Below are positions 18,187 to 27,129 of a stretch of DNA of 64,000 bases, in pieces; the stretch's first letter is position 1; every line of letters begins with the position of its first letter. Source of the DNA: Thalassoglobus polymorphus. Lineage in GTDB: Bacteria > Planctomycetota > Planctomycetia > Planctomycetales > Planctomycetaceae. The notes under the pieces are model-generated. The model was not told the origin of the DNA. It made no database searches and saw only the letters and a list, made by a program, of their open reading frames with translations. Location: positions 5,096,001 through 5,160,000 of the forward strand of contig NZ_CP036267.1 of assembly GCF_007744255.1 (NCBI RefSeq), in the 5' to 3' direction. The translations under genes and the position numbers were made by a program.

Positions 18187-19617
18187 TCAGACTTTGAGTT
18201 CTTCGGCATCGCCACCAAGCTGACTCTCGTACTGCTTTCGAATCGGGCTGATCACATCGCTTAAAAACTCGTCGACCTGTTCTGGAGCGCGGCCGATATA
18301 TTTTCGAGCATCAAGAGCCGCTGTCAGATCAACATTTGCGAACAACGCATCGTTGCCCAACCTCTCCATGAGGTCGTGCTCTTTGCCGAATTCTTTGACT
18401 TGCTTATCGGACTCGACGCTGTGAATCCGAACAGCTTCGTGAAGGTCTTGACGGTCTCCACCTGCTTTCACACCAGCCATCAAGATCTCCTCAGTCGCCA
18501 TGAACGGCAACACTTCGTTCAGACGCTTCTCGATAATTTTTGGATAGACTCTCAATCCGCTGGCAACATTGCGATAAATCAACAGTACGGAGTCAATCGC
18601 GAGGAAAGATTGCGGCAACGAGAGACGTCGGTTTGCGCTGTCATCCAAAGTCCGCTCCATCCATTGAGTCGCAGCTGTTTGGTCACCATTTTGGGCAAGG
18701 CTGATGGCAAAGCGGGACAGAGCACAGATTCGTTCTGACCGCATCGGGTTGAATTTGTACGCCATCGCAGAGGAACCGATCTGCTTGTCTGCTTTCGGCT
18801 CTTCGATTTCCTTCCAGCTTTGCAGCAGACGTAAATCGCTGGCAGCTTTGTGGGCTGATTGTCCAATTCCACTCAGAGTCGCGAGAACCTGAGCGTCGAC
18901 TTTTCGTGAATAGGTTTGTCCGGTCACCGCATATCGTTGATCAAAACCCATTTTCTCCGCAACGAGTTTGTCTAACTGACAGACTTTCTCGTGGTCTCCT
19001 TCAAACAGACTCAAAAACGTGGCCTGTGTTCCTGTCGTTCCTTTGACACCGCGAAAGCGTAACGTCGCAAGACGATGTTCAACTTCCTGCAGGTCGAGAA
19101 CCAAATCGTAACACCACAATGTTGCACGCTTGCCGACAGTTGTCGGTTGAGCTGGTTGCAAGTGCGTAAAGCCAAGGCACGGAAGATCTTTGTATTGCTC
19201 TGCGAAACTTCCAAGAGCATCGATCACTTGTACCAGTCGAGCCTGAGTCAACTCCAGGCTCTCGCGAATTTGAATCAATTCGGAGTTGTCAGTCACATAG
19301 CAGGAGGTTGCTCCCAAGTGAATAATTCCGCCTGCCTCCGGGCACAACTCTTTATAGGTGTGGACGTGTGCCATCACATCATGACGCACTTCACGTTCGT
19401 GCTTCGCAGCGATGTCGAAATCGATGTTGTCAACGTTGCTGCGAAGTTCGTTCAATTGTGCATCAGAGATATCCAGCCCCAACTCCTGTTGAGCTTCTGC
19501 CAACGCCACCCACAGCTTACGCCAAGTGCTATGTTTCTTCTGAGCAGACCAAATGCCACTCATTTCAGCAGAGGCATAACGGGTATTAAGAGGATTTTGA
19601 TAAATTTCGTGAGACAC
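18187..19617 (-). CDS. purB: adenylosuccinate lyase
   Basis: 476 aa from GTG 19617. The conserved N-terminus [17 protein letters not shown] requires a start upstream of the internal ATG at 19563. The fumarase/aspartase-superfamily signature is [28 protein letters not shown] and [17 protein letters not shown] carry active-site Ser and His positions. It cleaves SAICAR and adenylosuccinate in purine synthesis. The sequence resembles the eukaryotic-type enzyme more than the Bacillus type (judgement by eye). The signature usually has P and R where A and F occur here. Confidence 0.93.
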   Translation of the reverse strand: MSHEIYQNPLNTRYASAEMSGIWSAQKKHSTWRKLWVALAEAQQELGLDISDAQLNELRSNVDNIDFDIAAKHEREVRHDVMAHVHTYKELCPEAGGIIHLGATSCYVTDNSELIQIRESLELTQARLVQVIDALGSFAEQYKDLPCLGFTHLQPAQPTTVGKRATLWCYDLVLDLQEVEHRLATLRFRGVKGTTGTQATFLSLFEGDHEKVCQLDKLVAEKMGFDQRYAVTGQTYSRKVDAQVLATLSGIGQSAHKAASDLRLLQSWKEIEEPKADKQIGSSAMAYKFNPMRSERICALSRFAISLAQNGDQTAATQWMERTLDDSANRRLSLPQSFLAIDSVLLIYRNVASGLRVYPKIIEKRLNEVLPFMATEEILMAGVKAGGDRQDLHEAVRIHSVESDKQVKEFGKEHDLMERLGNDALFANVDLTAALDARKYIGRAPEQVDEFLSDVISPIRKQYESQLGGDAEELKV

Positions 19618-19837
19618 GGGAGGAACTTTCAAACGATGTTTCGAACGTTTTCTGCAAGTCAACATGCTCTCGCGACAACAGAAAATCTGCAACCAACAGA
19701 GCCGGGTTTCCCAAAGGAAATGTCTCATCTTGCGGCACTTTCCCGAATTGCGTAACGTTTGCGGGTATCGGGGGCATCAGGGATCGATTCTGACGTCCAA
19801 TAACGTTCAATTTCCTCGTGGCCGCAAGGAGGCTGTC

Positions 19838-21184
19838 ATGAGTTCGTCCCGCTCAACATTCCTTTCTGGGACCATTTTTGGCATTGTTCTGGGAGTCATC
19901 CTGGGACATATTTCTATCTGGAAAGATGTCCGGACTCATTCCGCGCCGATATCGCAAACCTTTCCAGTTAAGGAAGTTGCTCCAAATGGAATGTCCTACG
20001 ACCTGGGAGAGACATCGTCCCAGTATCCGTATTATCCCGAGGAACCTCTCAAGCCAATCTACAATTCGAACCAATATGAACACGATGAAGAGCTCCCTGC
20101 AGACTCTCCTTTAGCGAACGCCATCGCAGTGGAAACGGTTGACCTGGATGAAGTTGCATCAGTTGTCTCTGATCAAATTTATACGGAAATCGAAGAAGCC
20201 CCAACGCCTGAAGCTGAGGAACCTAATCCTCTCGACATCGAAAATGCAGCTCCGATCGAGACGGTTCCAAGCAAGAACCATAACGCAGTTCGAAAAGCGA
20301 TTGACGATGAACTGTCGACCACTCCTAAATCTCAGCGGGATGTCTGGTTCGAATCTCTTAAGGACATGCATGTTGACGATGCAACAGGTGTGATCCGAAT
20401 GTGGAAAATGATCGGCGGCCCGATCCCAGGTCTTGGTGAAGAGTCGCTAATCCTGCCCCCTTCTGCTCCGCCAAACGCTTCACAGAAAAGCAAATCTGCA
20501 GAGGCGACACCCGGTTTGAAAGAGGCACTCAGAAAAGCGATTTCGATTCACCAAAGAAACGCCCTCATGGTGTCGACACTGGGCTACATCCGTATTGTTC
20601 CACGTTTCACTGAAGAAATCATCGACGGTGCCCCAACCATCACTGGTGTCACCGAAGAAATTGACTTCAATTTCGGAGAACGATTCGCTGCTGGAACACA
20701 GCTTGACTTGATGATCAAGGGAGCAGGCATGTTCCGCGTGCAAGACTCGAAAGGTCAAAACTACCTGACTCGCCGAGGAAGATTCTCGCTGAACAAGAAA
20801 CGACAACTCGCCCTCATCGACCATGAGGCTGAATACGTTCTACAACCAGTGGTCACGATTCCTGAGTCCGCCACTCAAATCACGATCAATGCAGACGGCC
20901 AAGTCAATGTGAACGTGAATGGAAACGTGAATGTGAACGACGACTCCAACGATAAAGCTGTCTCAGCAGGTTCAATCATGCTGACACCGGTGATTTCAAG
21001 CAACCAACTGAGCTACTATCAAAATGGCTTGCTGAAAGTGAGCCCGGACTTTGAGACCGTTGCAATCGCTCCCGATAGCAAAGGGCACGGTCATCTCATT
21101 CAAGGATTCCTGGAACTGTCGAATGTGAATGTTGACATAGAAAACCAGGAAATCGCTCGCTTAAAAGAGATCCTCGGCGAATAA
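19838..21184 (+). CDS. membrane-anchored FlgG-like (flagellar rod/hook family) protein
   Basis: 448 aa; the start at 19838 is fixed by AGGAGG at 19827-19832. One N-terminal transmembrane helix (residues ~7-28) is followed by ~190 residues of acidic, Pro-rich linker. From about residue 275 the sequence follows the FlgF/FlgG pattern: FAAGTQLDLMIKGAGMFRVQ, YLTRRGRFSLNKKRQL, a proximal VTIPESATQITINADGQV, and the family's C-terminal HLIQGFLELSNVNV. An NVNVNGNVNVN stretch is inserted. The classical N-terminal FlgG rod helix is absent and no flagellar gene is nearby, so a role outside or beside the flagellum is likely. Confidence 0.75.
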   Translation: MSSSRSTFLSGTIFGIVLGVILGHISIWKDVRTHSAPISQTFPVKEVAPNGMSYDLGETSSQYPYYPEEPLKPIYNSNQYEHDEELPADSPLANAIAVETVDLDEVASVVSDQIYTEIEEAPTPEAEEPNPLDIENAAPIETVPSKNHNAVRKAIDDELSTTPKSQRDVWFESLKDMHVDDATGVIRMWKMIGGPIPGLGEESLILPPSAPPNASQKSKSAEATPGLKEALRKAISIHQRNALMVSTLGYIRIVPRFTEEIIDGAPTITGVTEEIDFNFGERFAAGTQLDLMIKGAGMFRVQDSKGQNYLTRRGRFSLNKKRQLALIDHEAEYVLQPVVTIPESATQITINADGQVNVNVNGNVNVNDDSNDKAVSAGSIMLTPVISSNQLSYYQNGLLKVSPDFETVAIAPDSKGHGHLIQGFLELSNVNVDIENQEIARLKEILGE

Positions 21185-21196
21185 CATTCGTCCAGA

Positions 21197-21292
21197 GTGA
21201 GCAAAGCTGGGACTTTACGTCCTGCCTCGCGGCCCGCAGTCTATAAAGTCGTGAGAGCAATCTTTGCGTCAACACAATTGCTATGGCGCGCT
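21197..21292 (-). repeat. dispersed repeat family A, copy 5
   Basis: Minus-orientation copy, 12 bp after the FlgG-like stop: GAGCAAAGCTGGGACTTTACG, CCTGCCTCGCGGCCCGCAG and TCTATAAAGTCGTGAGAGCA. Confidence 0.75.
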
Positions 21293-21432
21293 TCCGTCTA
21301 TTCAAAGATCGGCATTGAATTGCTTGATTTATAACTCACGACCAAGCAGTGAGTCGAGAACTGCTTGAAGCTGGCATCGTTTCCTCGTACGATCGAATAC
21401 TCACGACACCGTACTCGAATCGGGGGAGAGTC

Positions 21433-21948
21433 ATGCTACAAAGTCGTCAGCTTCTATTCGTCATTGCCATTCTATCTTCAGGCACTGCGTCTCTTCTTGC
21501 TCAAGACTCAAAGGACTTCGGTCAGCCAAGCCCCAATGTCCCGGAACTGAAAGAGTTGGCACGCTTTAGCGGTGAATGGGAGGCGCAGCTCAACAATTCA
21601 GACCTCAAAATCCCATCTGAGCGAAAGTGGGTCTTTAACGGCTATTTTCTAAAACACGATTTTGAGCTTCCCGGAGGAGCGTTACGTGGGACGATTTACC
21701 GTGGATATAACACTCGCAGTAACAAATACACAATGACATTCCTGGACACTCAGGGAAACATGTCAATGCTCACCGGAGACTGGAATGACAGCCTCAAAAC
21801 GTTTACCTTCGAAGCCGTTGACAGTTCTTCACAGGTTCAAAAGTACGAATCCGATTTCTCTGCTGCCGACACGGAGCAGTGGACGATCGTATTCGACAAC
21901 ACACTCATGAATCAGGTAACAGGCGTAGCGAAAAAGCTTCAAAACTGA
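21433..21948 (+). CDS. exported DUF1579-like protein
   Basis: 171 aa from ATG 21433, preceded by GGGGAGAG. Signal peptide about residues 1-23 (ends SLLAQ). The mature part has the pattern of DUF1579 proteins: ELKELARFSGEWEA, an F-x-G-Y-F-L segment, RGYNTRSNKYTMTFLDTQGNM, and a late beta-rich section. It is probably a small periplasmic beta-barrel, lipocalin-like, of unknown ligand. The Cys-cluster gene follows after 53 bp. Confidence 0.7.
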   Translation: MLQSRQLLFVIAILSSGTASLLAQDSKDFGQPSPNVPELKELARFSGEWEAQLNNSDLKIPSERKWVFNGYFLKHDFELPGGALRGTIYRGYNTRSNKYTMTFLDTQGNMSMLTGDWNDSLKTFTFEAVDSSSQVQKYESDFSAADTEQWTIVFDNTLMNQVTGVAKKLQN

Positions 21949-22001
21949 TTGATCGTACGCAGGCTTCTTCGCAAACAAAAAACGCCTTCAAAATTCATCC
22001 C

Positions 22002-22376
22002 ATGTCGGACTCATCATTCAACTTCCCCATTGTCGAATCGTGCAATGGGTGTGGAGTTTGTTGCCACGTGCAAGGTGCACCACCGGACTTTGTGGCGTTA
22101 TCGCTCAACCCACACTTTCGAGAGGACCCTTCTTTCGCGGAAGACGTCGAACGCTTCGACCAACTCAGCGGAGAGCCTCGTGATTTACTCTCCGCTTACT
22201 TGAAGCAGTCCGCTGCCGGAGAGATCCCCACTGATGGCCCCTGTGTTTGGCTCGACGCAAAAAAAGAGCAGTGCCGATTCTACGATCAACGACCGTCGAC
22301 CTGTCGAGTCTTCGAAGTGAACAGCCCCGGATGCCACTTCTACCGAAAACTATCCGGAATCGAAGGCTATTCATAA
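22002..22376 (+). CDS. YkgJ-family cysteine-cluster protein
   Basis: 124 aa from ATG 22002. CNGCGVCCHVQG (CxxCxxCC) begins near residue 14; later cysteines are in GPCVWLDAKKEQCRFYDQRPSTCRVF and SPGCHFY. The pattern is that of the zinc/iron-chelating YkgJ (UPF0153) family, whose biochemical role is unknown. Cytoplasmic, no signal peptide. Possibly cotranscribed with the DUF1579 gene. Confidence 0.88.
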   Translation: MSDSSFNFPIVESCNGCGVCCHVQGAPPDFVALSLNPHFREDPSFAEDVERFDQLSGEPRDLLSAYLKQSAAGEIPTDGPCVWLDAKKEQCRFYDQRPSTCRVFEVNSPGCHFYRKLSGIEGYS

Positions 22377-22778
22377 TTCGCCTCGCCCTTGAAGGCTAAC
22401 TTCACAATTCCATGAACGACTCGCAACGAGGCAGGTCGCTCAGACCAATATTGGGATTGTCCAAGCCACATCTCGCTGCTCCAGTTTTAACGATTATCCG
22501 GTTATTACGACCTATTCTAAAAACAGCGGAATCAATCGTTCGCTCGATCGAAACTACTTCAACGGCTGAGGTGGTTTCGCCGATTCCAATACAAGTGTGG
22601 CCGTTGAGTTTGATCCTTCAAACGTGCTTTTGAGTACTCCTTAGCGATCAGAAGTGCGTTTCCTCAACAATACCGAACAAGCCTATTGAAGTTGTGGTCG
22701 TTCAACGGAGTGACCGTTCCGAATTCAGGTTTTGCTCTACTGAATCAGTGACTACCCTCGCGTTTGGAGCGTGCTGTA
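22377..22778. other. intergenic region with repeat
   Basis: 402 bp between the Cys-cluster and alginate-export genes. A family-A repeat fills the first part. Nothing further was recognised apart from the GGAG site before 22779. Confidence 0.55.
22388..22460 (+). repeat. dispersed repeat family A, copy 6 (partial)
   Basis: Plus orientation: AACTTCACAATTCCATGAACGA, CTCGCAACGAGGCAGG and CAGACCAAT align with the consensus middle and right part. Confidence 0.6.
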
Positions 22779-24356
22779 ATGTTTCAGAAAGTGTTGTATT
22801 TCTTTTCTTTGATAGCACTTGTGCAAAATTCAGTCTTCGCGCAGAGCACTGCTGAGCAGAAAATCCCTTCGTCTCCAGAAGAGATTTTTGCTGACGACAT
22901 CCAAGACGACGCCGTCAGTCCTATCACATTCACAGAAATTGAATGTGACATCACAGAGACAGACTGCCTGCCTGGACCGCCTCTCGCTTGTGATTCTTAC
23001 CACGAATACAATCCTGGGTGGTGTCGCCAAATTTTGAGTGATGACCCACCATTGAGTGGCCTCAAAAATCAACAGTGGGGTAACTGGACCTACTCCGTCG
23101 GTGGGGCTTTACGATACCGCTACATCGATGAATCCAATCGCCTGCGACCACCGACGACTGGTCGAAAGAGCAGCTACAATCAATGGCGTTTCAATCCGTA
23201 CCTCGAACTTAAACACGGCGACGAGTTCACCGCTTACGTTGAAGGAATTGACGGATCAACGTTTAACGCCGACCTTCCATTACTTCCAGTCGATCAAAAT
23301 CGCTTTGACCTGCTTCAGTACTACTCCGATGTAAAGTTGTTTGACTCGGGATATGGCGAGAAAGTTCGCCTGCGAACAGGTCGACAGCTTTTACAGTACG
23401 GTTCGCAGCACCTCATCTCACCTCTGGCGTGGTCGAATACGTTTCGGAATTTTGAAGGGGCGAAACTCTACTATACCAGTGATGCTTGGAAGATTGACGC
23501 TTTTGCAACCCGGCCCGTCAATGGTGCTTCAGGAAACATCAACCGTCCACACAGCTTCGACAATCCAGACCAAAGTCGATGGTTTAGTGGAGTCTACACA
23601 ACCTACAAAAATGCCCCGATGGGGACGTTGGACATGTACTGGCTCTGGCTAGACGAAGATGATGACCAACCCGACCGTATCGACGGCAATCGACATACAT
23701 TTGGATTACGATACGCTGGCGAGATCCCGATGAATGATGAGTGTGGTCACTTGTGGATGACACTGGGTTGGGACTACGAGGGAGCCTTCCAGGTCGGCAA
23801 GGATGTTGTCGGGGCTGGTCCCGTCAAAGACGTTCGTGCGGGTTTCATCTCGACCAACACCGGACTCACCTTCAATCAAATCGCCTGGTCGCCAACAATC
23901 ACAGGTGTCTTCTTCTGGGGCTCGGGTGATGACGACCCAACCGACGGAACCAGTAACACGGTCAGCACACTCTTTCCGTTGGGGCATGCCTACTGGGGGC
24001 TGATCGACAACTTCTCGGGTCAAAACTTGCTCGACTACAGCGCACAAGTTTCAGTACAACCGACCGAGAAACTAACGTTCCTCACAGCTTGGCACTGGTT
24101 CGACAAAGCACAAGCTGAAGATGCCATCTGGAATGTGGCAGGGGCTCCGTTTGGAGGAAACATTCCAACGGCAAGTCGACATCTGGGGAATGAACTTGAT
24201 CTCGTTGCCACGTACGCTGCAAGCAAAAACGTCACCCTCCAGGCTGGATACTTCTGGTTCTTCTACGGCGATGCCGTCACGAAAAACCCGAATCCTGATG
24301 TAGCCAATCGAGGCGATGCTGATCAGTTTTACTTCCTGATGGACTGCAAGTTCTGA
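22779..24356 (+). CDS. alginate-export-family outer-membrane beta-barrel protein
   Basis: 525 aa from ATG 22779, with GGAG 9 nt upstream; TTG 22764 is a weaker start. Signal peptide about 1-21 (ends VFAQ). The N-terminal ~75 residues are Cys-containing and variable. The rest has alternating aromatic strands typical of AlgE-like alginate export barrels: RYRYIDESNR, LELKHGDEFTAYVEG, LRTGRQLLQYGSQHLISPL, NTFRNFEGAKLYY, and a C-terminal aromatic DQFYFLMDCKF. Likely an outer-membrane channel. The substrate is unknown and no alginate synthesis genes are adjacent. Confidence 0.8.
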   Translation: MFQKVLYFFSLIALVQNSVFAQSTAEQKIPSSPEEIFADDIQDDAVSPITFTEIECDITETDCLPGPPLACDSYHEYNPGWCRQILSDDPPLSGLKNQQWGNWTYSVGGALRYRYIDESNRLRPPTTGRKSSYNQWRFNPYLELKHGDEFTAYVEGIDGSTFNADLPLLPVDQNRFDLLQYYSDVKLFDSGYGEKVRLRTGRQLLQYGSQHLISPLAWSNTFRNFEGAKLYYTSDAWKIDAFATRPVNGASGNINRPHSFDNPDQSRWFSGVYTTYKNAPMGTLDMYWLWLDEDDDQPDRIDGNRHTFGLRYAGEIPMNDECGHLWMTLGWDYEGAFQVGKDVVGAGPVKDVRAGFISTNTGLTFNQIAWSPTITGVFFWGSGDDDPTDGTSNTVSTLFPLGHAYWGLIDNFSGQNLLDYSAQVSVQPTEKLTFLTAWHWFDKAQAEDAIWNVAGAPFGGNIPTASRHLGNELDLVATYAASKNVTLQAGYFWFFYGDAVTKNPNPDVANRGDADQFYFLMDCKF

Positions 24357-24376
24357 TAACCTATTATGAGGTTATC
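24355..24376 (+). terminator. hairpin overlapping the alginate-export stop codon
   Basis: GATAACCT (24355-24362) pairs with AGGTTATC (24369-24376) around ATTATG. There is no U-run, so termination is uncertain. Confidence 0.35.
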
Positions 24377-24443
24377 CCCTGACATAGTTTTCCGCTCAAA
24401 TTGAGATTCCAGCTGGAAATTGGCTCCCTAATGTTCGTCTGAG

Positions 24444-24890
24444 ATGTCGCAACCCTCATTTCATCTTCCGCCGTACACGCATATTCCGGGGAAGACTCCG
24501 CATCCGTTCTCCGATCCTCAAGGCCATTCATACGGTCAGCATGATCAGAAAGAGATCGACGAAAAAAGCATGTTCCAACATGCGTTGTTTCTATTCGAGA
24601 ACGGTTACTACTGGGAAGCACATGAAGCTTGGGAACAGGTCTGGATTGCGCTGAAACGGCGCGGACCTGATGCTGATCTCATCAAAGGTTTCATCAAACT
24701 CGCAGCGTGTGGAGTCAAATGCCTGGAAGAAAACAGAGTCGGCGCGGAACGACACTTGAAGCGGGCGCAAGAGTTATTGAGCTCAGAAAAGATTGATTCC
24801 TCGAAGCGATTCGCATCGCAACTCCCGAACACTCAGGAGTTGATCGAGCAGATGAGAAGACGAACCGAAGCCCTTTCCCAGCCCAAATAA
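24444..24890 (+). CDS. DUF309 family protein
   Basis: 148 aa. The DUF309 helical motif is clear: HALFLFENGYYWEAHEAWEQVW (ExHExxE type), DLIKGFIKLAACGVKCLE and a helix RHLKRAQELL. The ~40 N-terminal residues are Pro/His-rich (HLPPYTHIPGKTPHPF), as often seen in planctomycete members. The biochemical function of the family is unknown. Cytoplasmic. Confidence 0.85.
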   Translation: MSQPSFHLPPYTHIPGKTPHPFSDPQGHSYGQHDQKEIDEKSMFQHALFLFENGYYWEAHEAWEQVWIALKRRGPDADLIKGFIKLAACGVKCLEENRVGAERHLKRAQELLSSEKIDSSKRFASQLPNTQELIEQMRRRTEALSQPK

Positions 24891-25008
24891 GCTCTCTCGT
24901 ATCTTCTGCGACTTGAAGGTACGTTTCAGGCTGCACGAACTGCTCTACTCCGAAACAAAAGCTAAGTCATCGGGAATCGAGCGAGCCACACTTGTGCTGC
25001 CTGCTCCA

Positions 25009-26595
25009 TTAATTAGTCATGCTCAACCAGAATCGCTCTTCTTCTGTCCCACTAGATTGTTTTTGAAGTGCGATGATTCGTTGTGCACAGGTGACGCGTG
25101 GTTTGAGGACAATCTCTTCGCCCTCTTCGAGACCGTTTAGAATTTCAATTTCGTTGTCGCTGGAAATTCCAACCTCGACGGTGCGGTGTTCGACTTCGTC
25201 GCCGCGGCGTACGAAGACAAGGTGCTCCCCACCGACTTCAACGATTGACTGAACCGGTGCCTGAATGGCTGACTGTCGCTGCTCTGCGATGATGTTCACT
25301 TTCGCTGTCATCCCGGGAGCGATTGTGCGAGCCAATTCGGGATCAACATCGACATCCACCGTCACGCGATATTCACGGAGGTGATAGTTAGGATAGAGTC
25401 CAGCAAGGGGAACAGTCGAAAGATGGCTGATGTGCCCCTGATAACGGCCCTGTCCGGCAGCGTCAATCTCGATGATCGCTGGTAAACCGATGCGCATCAA
25501 TCGGATGTTTGATTCGTGCAACCGTAACTTCACCTGCAGACGATCCCGATCTGGAATCTTTGCAATGGGTTGCAAGTACCGCATCGAACTTCCTTCATCG
25601 ATGCGTGAGGTTGATCTGGAACTTGTTCGAGCGTAAATCAGTTCACCTGATCTGCTTGCTCGAACCGTGCAGGCTGCAATATTTTTCTCCAGACGATCCT
25701 GATAGTCCTTATAAATTCGATATGATCGCTCTCGGGAACGAACAGTAATTTCACGGCGTAGAATCGATGCCGAGGCAGCCATCTTCACCCGTTCAAGTTC
25801 TCGCTCTGCCTCGACGGCAATCGCCTCGAGCCGAGTCAGATTCCGATCGTAGCTGAAGTCTTGAAGAACATTCAGTTTATCCTTAGCAAGCTCTAACGCT
25901 TGCTTTCGCTTCAAAACGTTGATGCGTTCACTGTCTCGTTCGCTCTGTGATCGATAGCCGAGTCGAACCATGTCTTCAACGAATTCGAGTTGCTTCTCAC
26001 CTCGGTTGAGTTCTTCTTCTGCCAGCGCGACTGAAGCTTTGAGTTGATTGAGTTTTTGAGGATGCTCAGCTTCCACGTACCCATCCAACTGCAATTTCGA
26101 CAACCGTTGTTGCAGTTCCGCACGAGCCAGGATGCTTTCATTCGTCAGCTTTTGAATACGCAGATCTTCTTGAGCATCGGCCAAACGAGCAGTGGCATTC
26201 ACGAGAAGAACGGCACGATCCTGAAAGCGTTTTTTAATGCTGGAAGAATCAAGTTCCGCAATGATATCACCCTTTTCCACCCACGTTCCCTCTGGGACAA
26301 GGGAGATCACTCGTGTGCTCCACTCACATTGGCTGATGATCACATCGTTGTCGGCACTATCGACTTCACCACTTTGAGTAACCACAAGTTCCATCGATCC
26401 ACGTTTGACAACGGCGAACCCTTCTTCAGGAACAACCGGGAACTTCTCAGCGACGGCAAAAGTGACAACGGGAATTGTGATCGATGTTGCTGCAAGAATC
26501 GCAACAATTGTTTTGATAATCATTCCATGACGCGAGGATTTCTTGCGCAAGATGTCGTCGCGCGAAGATGTTGAGGATTGTTTTGTGAGAGGCAT
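25009..26595 (-). CDS. HlyD/RND-type periplasmic adaptor (membrane fusion protein)
   Basis: 528 aa. One N-terminal transmembrane helix (~residues 25-48) precedes a biotinyl/lipoyl half (GEVDSADNDVIISQC, VPEGTWVEKGDIIAELDSSSIKKR). A long coiled coil of ~150 residues follows (RLADAQEDL... to ASILRREITVRS), then the second lipoyl half and beta-barrel (LQVKLRLHESNIRLMRIGLPAII, GMTAKVNII) and a membrane-proximal end (VEVGISSDNEIEILNGLEEGEEIV). It would link an inner-membrane pump to the outer membrane, but no pump or TolC gene is adjacent. Confidence 0.85.
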   Translation of the reverse strand: MPLTKQSSTSSRDDILRKKSSRHGMIIKTIVAILAATSITIPVVTFAVAEKFPVVPEEGFAVVKRGSMELVVTQSGEVDSADNDVIISQCEWSTRVISLVPEGTWVEKGDIIAELDSSSIKKRFQDRAVLLVNATARLADAQEDLRIQKLTNESILARAELQQRLSKLQLDGYVEAEHPQKLNQLKASVALAEEELNRGEKQLEFVEDMVRLGYRSQSERDSERINVLKRKQALELAKDKLNVLQDFSYDRNLTRLEAIAVEAERELERVKMAASASILRREITVRSRERSYRIYKDYQDRLEKNIAACTVRASRSGELIYARTSSRSTSRIDEGSSMRYLQPIAKIPDRDRLQVKLRLHESNIRLMRIGLPAIIEIDAAGQGRYQGHISHLSTVPLAGLYPNYHLREYRVTVDVDVDPELARTIAPGMTAKVNIIAEQRQSAIQAPVQSIVEVGGEHLVFVRRGDEVEHRTVEVGISSDNEIEILNGLEEGEEIVLKPRVTCAQRIIALQKQSSGTEEERFWLSMTN

Positions 26596-26916
26596 GGCAG
26601 GCTACTCGGTGGGAAGGTCACACACGGTGCTACACTAAACGTCATTGATCACGTATAGCCATATCGTGAGTGGTGGGGTGAATTGCGTATTGTTGAAAAA
26701 GGTGGGAAGCAACAACAACACGAACAAATTCAGGTGGGTGGAGTGCTAAATCTGGTAGCACTTCTCTGGATTTTATTCTATCCGTCCATTTTGCAACTGT
26801 CTACCTCCTCTTTCGAGATGCCCTCTCTTCGGAGCAAACCGCAGGGCTCAACAAGTGAACAACCGTGCAAGGTCGTGCAATCGGTCTTTGTTTTCGCGAT
26901 CAGACGCTTCTCAACC

Positions 26917-26932
26917 GTTTTCAATTGAAAAC
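26917..26932. promoter_or_regulatory. 16-bp perfect palindrome, possible operator
   Basis: GTTTTCAATTGAAAAC reads the same on both strands, flanked by CC before and AACC after. It lies ~320 bp upstream of the adaptor start. It could be a dimeric-regulator site; no binding protein is known. Confidence 0.3.
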
Positions 26933-27008
26933 AACCGAAAGCAGTACGCCAGCGAAAGCCGCATCGTAAGGTAACAACCTCGCCTCGAAGTCTAGCACAG
27001 ACCATTTT

Positions 27009-27104
27009 CTATGCTCGTATAATGCCACGACAGGTCACTTTGACGACTTCAGAGACTGTTCGCCACGAGGCAGCACGTAATAACAAACGTTGGATTCGCT
27101 CTAG
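27009..27104 (+). repeat. dispersed repeat family A, copy 7
   Basis: Plus orientation: ATGCTCGTATAATGCCACGA, CAGAGACTGTTCGCCACGAGG, and the right end TTGGATTCGCTCTAG. It lies 26 bp downstream of the Hsp70 stop (the gene is on the minus strand). Confidence 0.8.
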
Positions 27105-27129
27105 AATTCGGCAGTCAGGAAGGGACGAC

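Larger units (their letters stand above)
26596..27129. other. intergenic region upstream of the adaptor gene
   Basis: 534 bp between two minus-strand genes. It holds a 16-bp palindrome (26917-26932) and a family-A repeat near the Hsp70 end. The two short frames seen here have no protein-like character. Confidence 0.5.
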
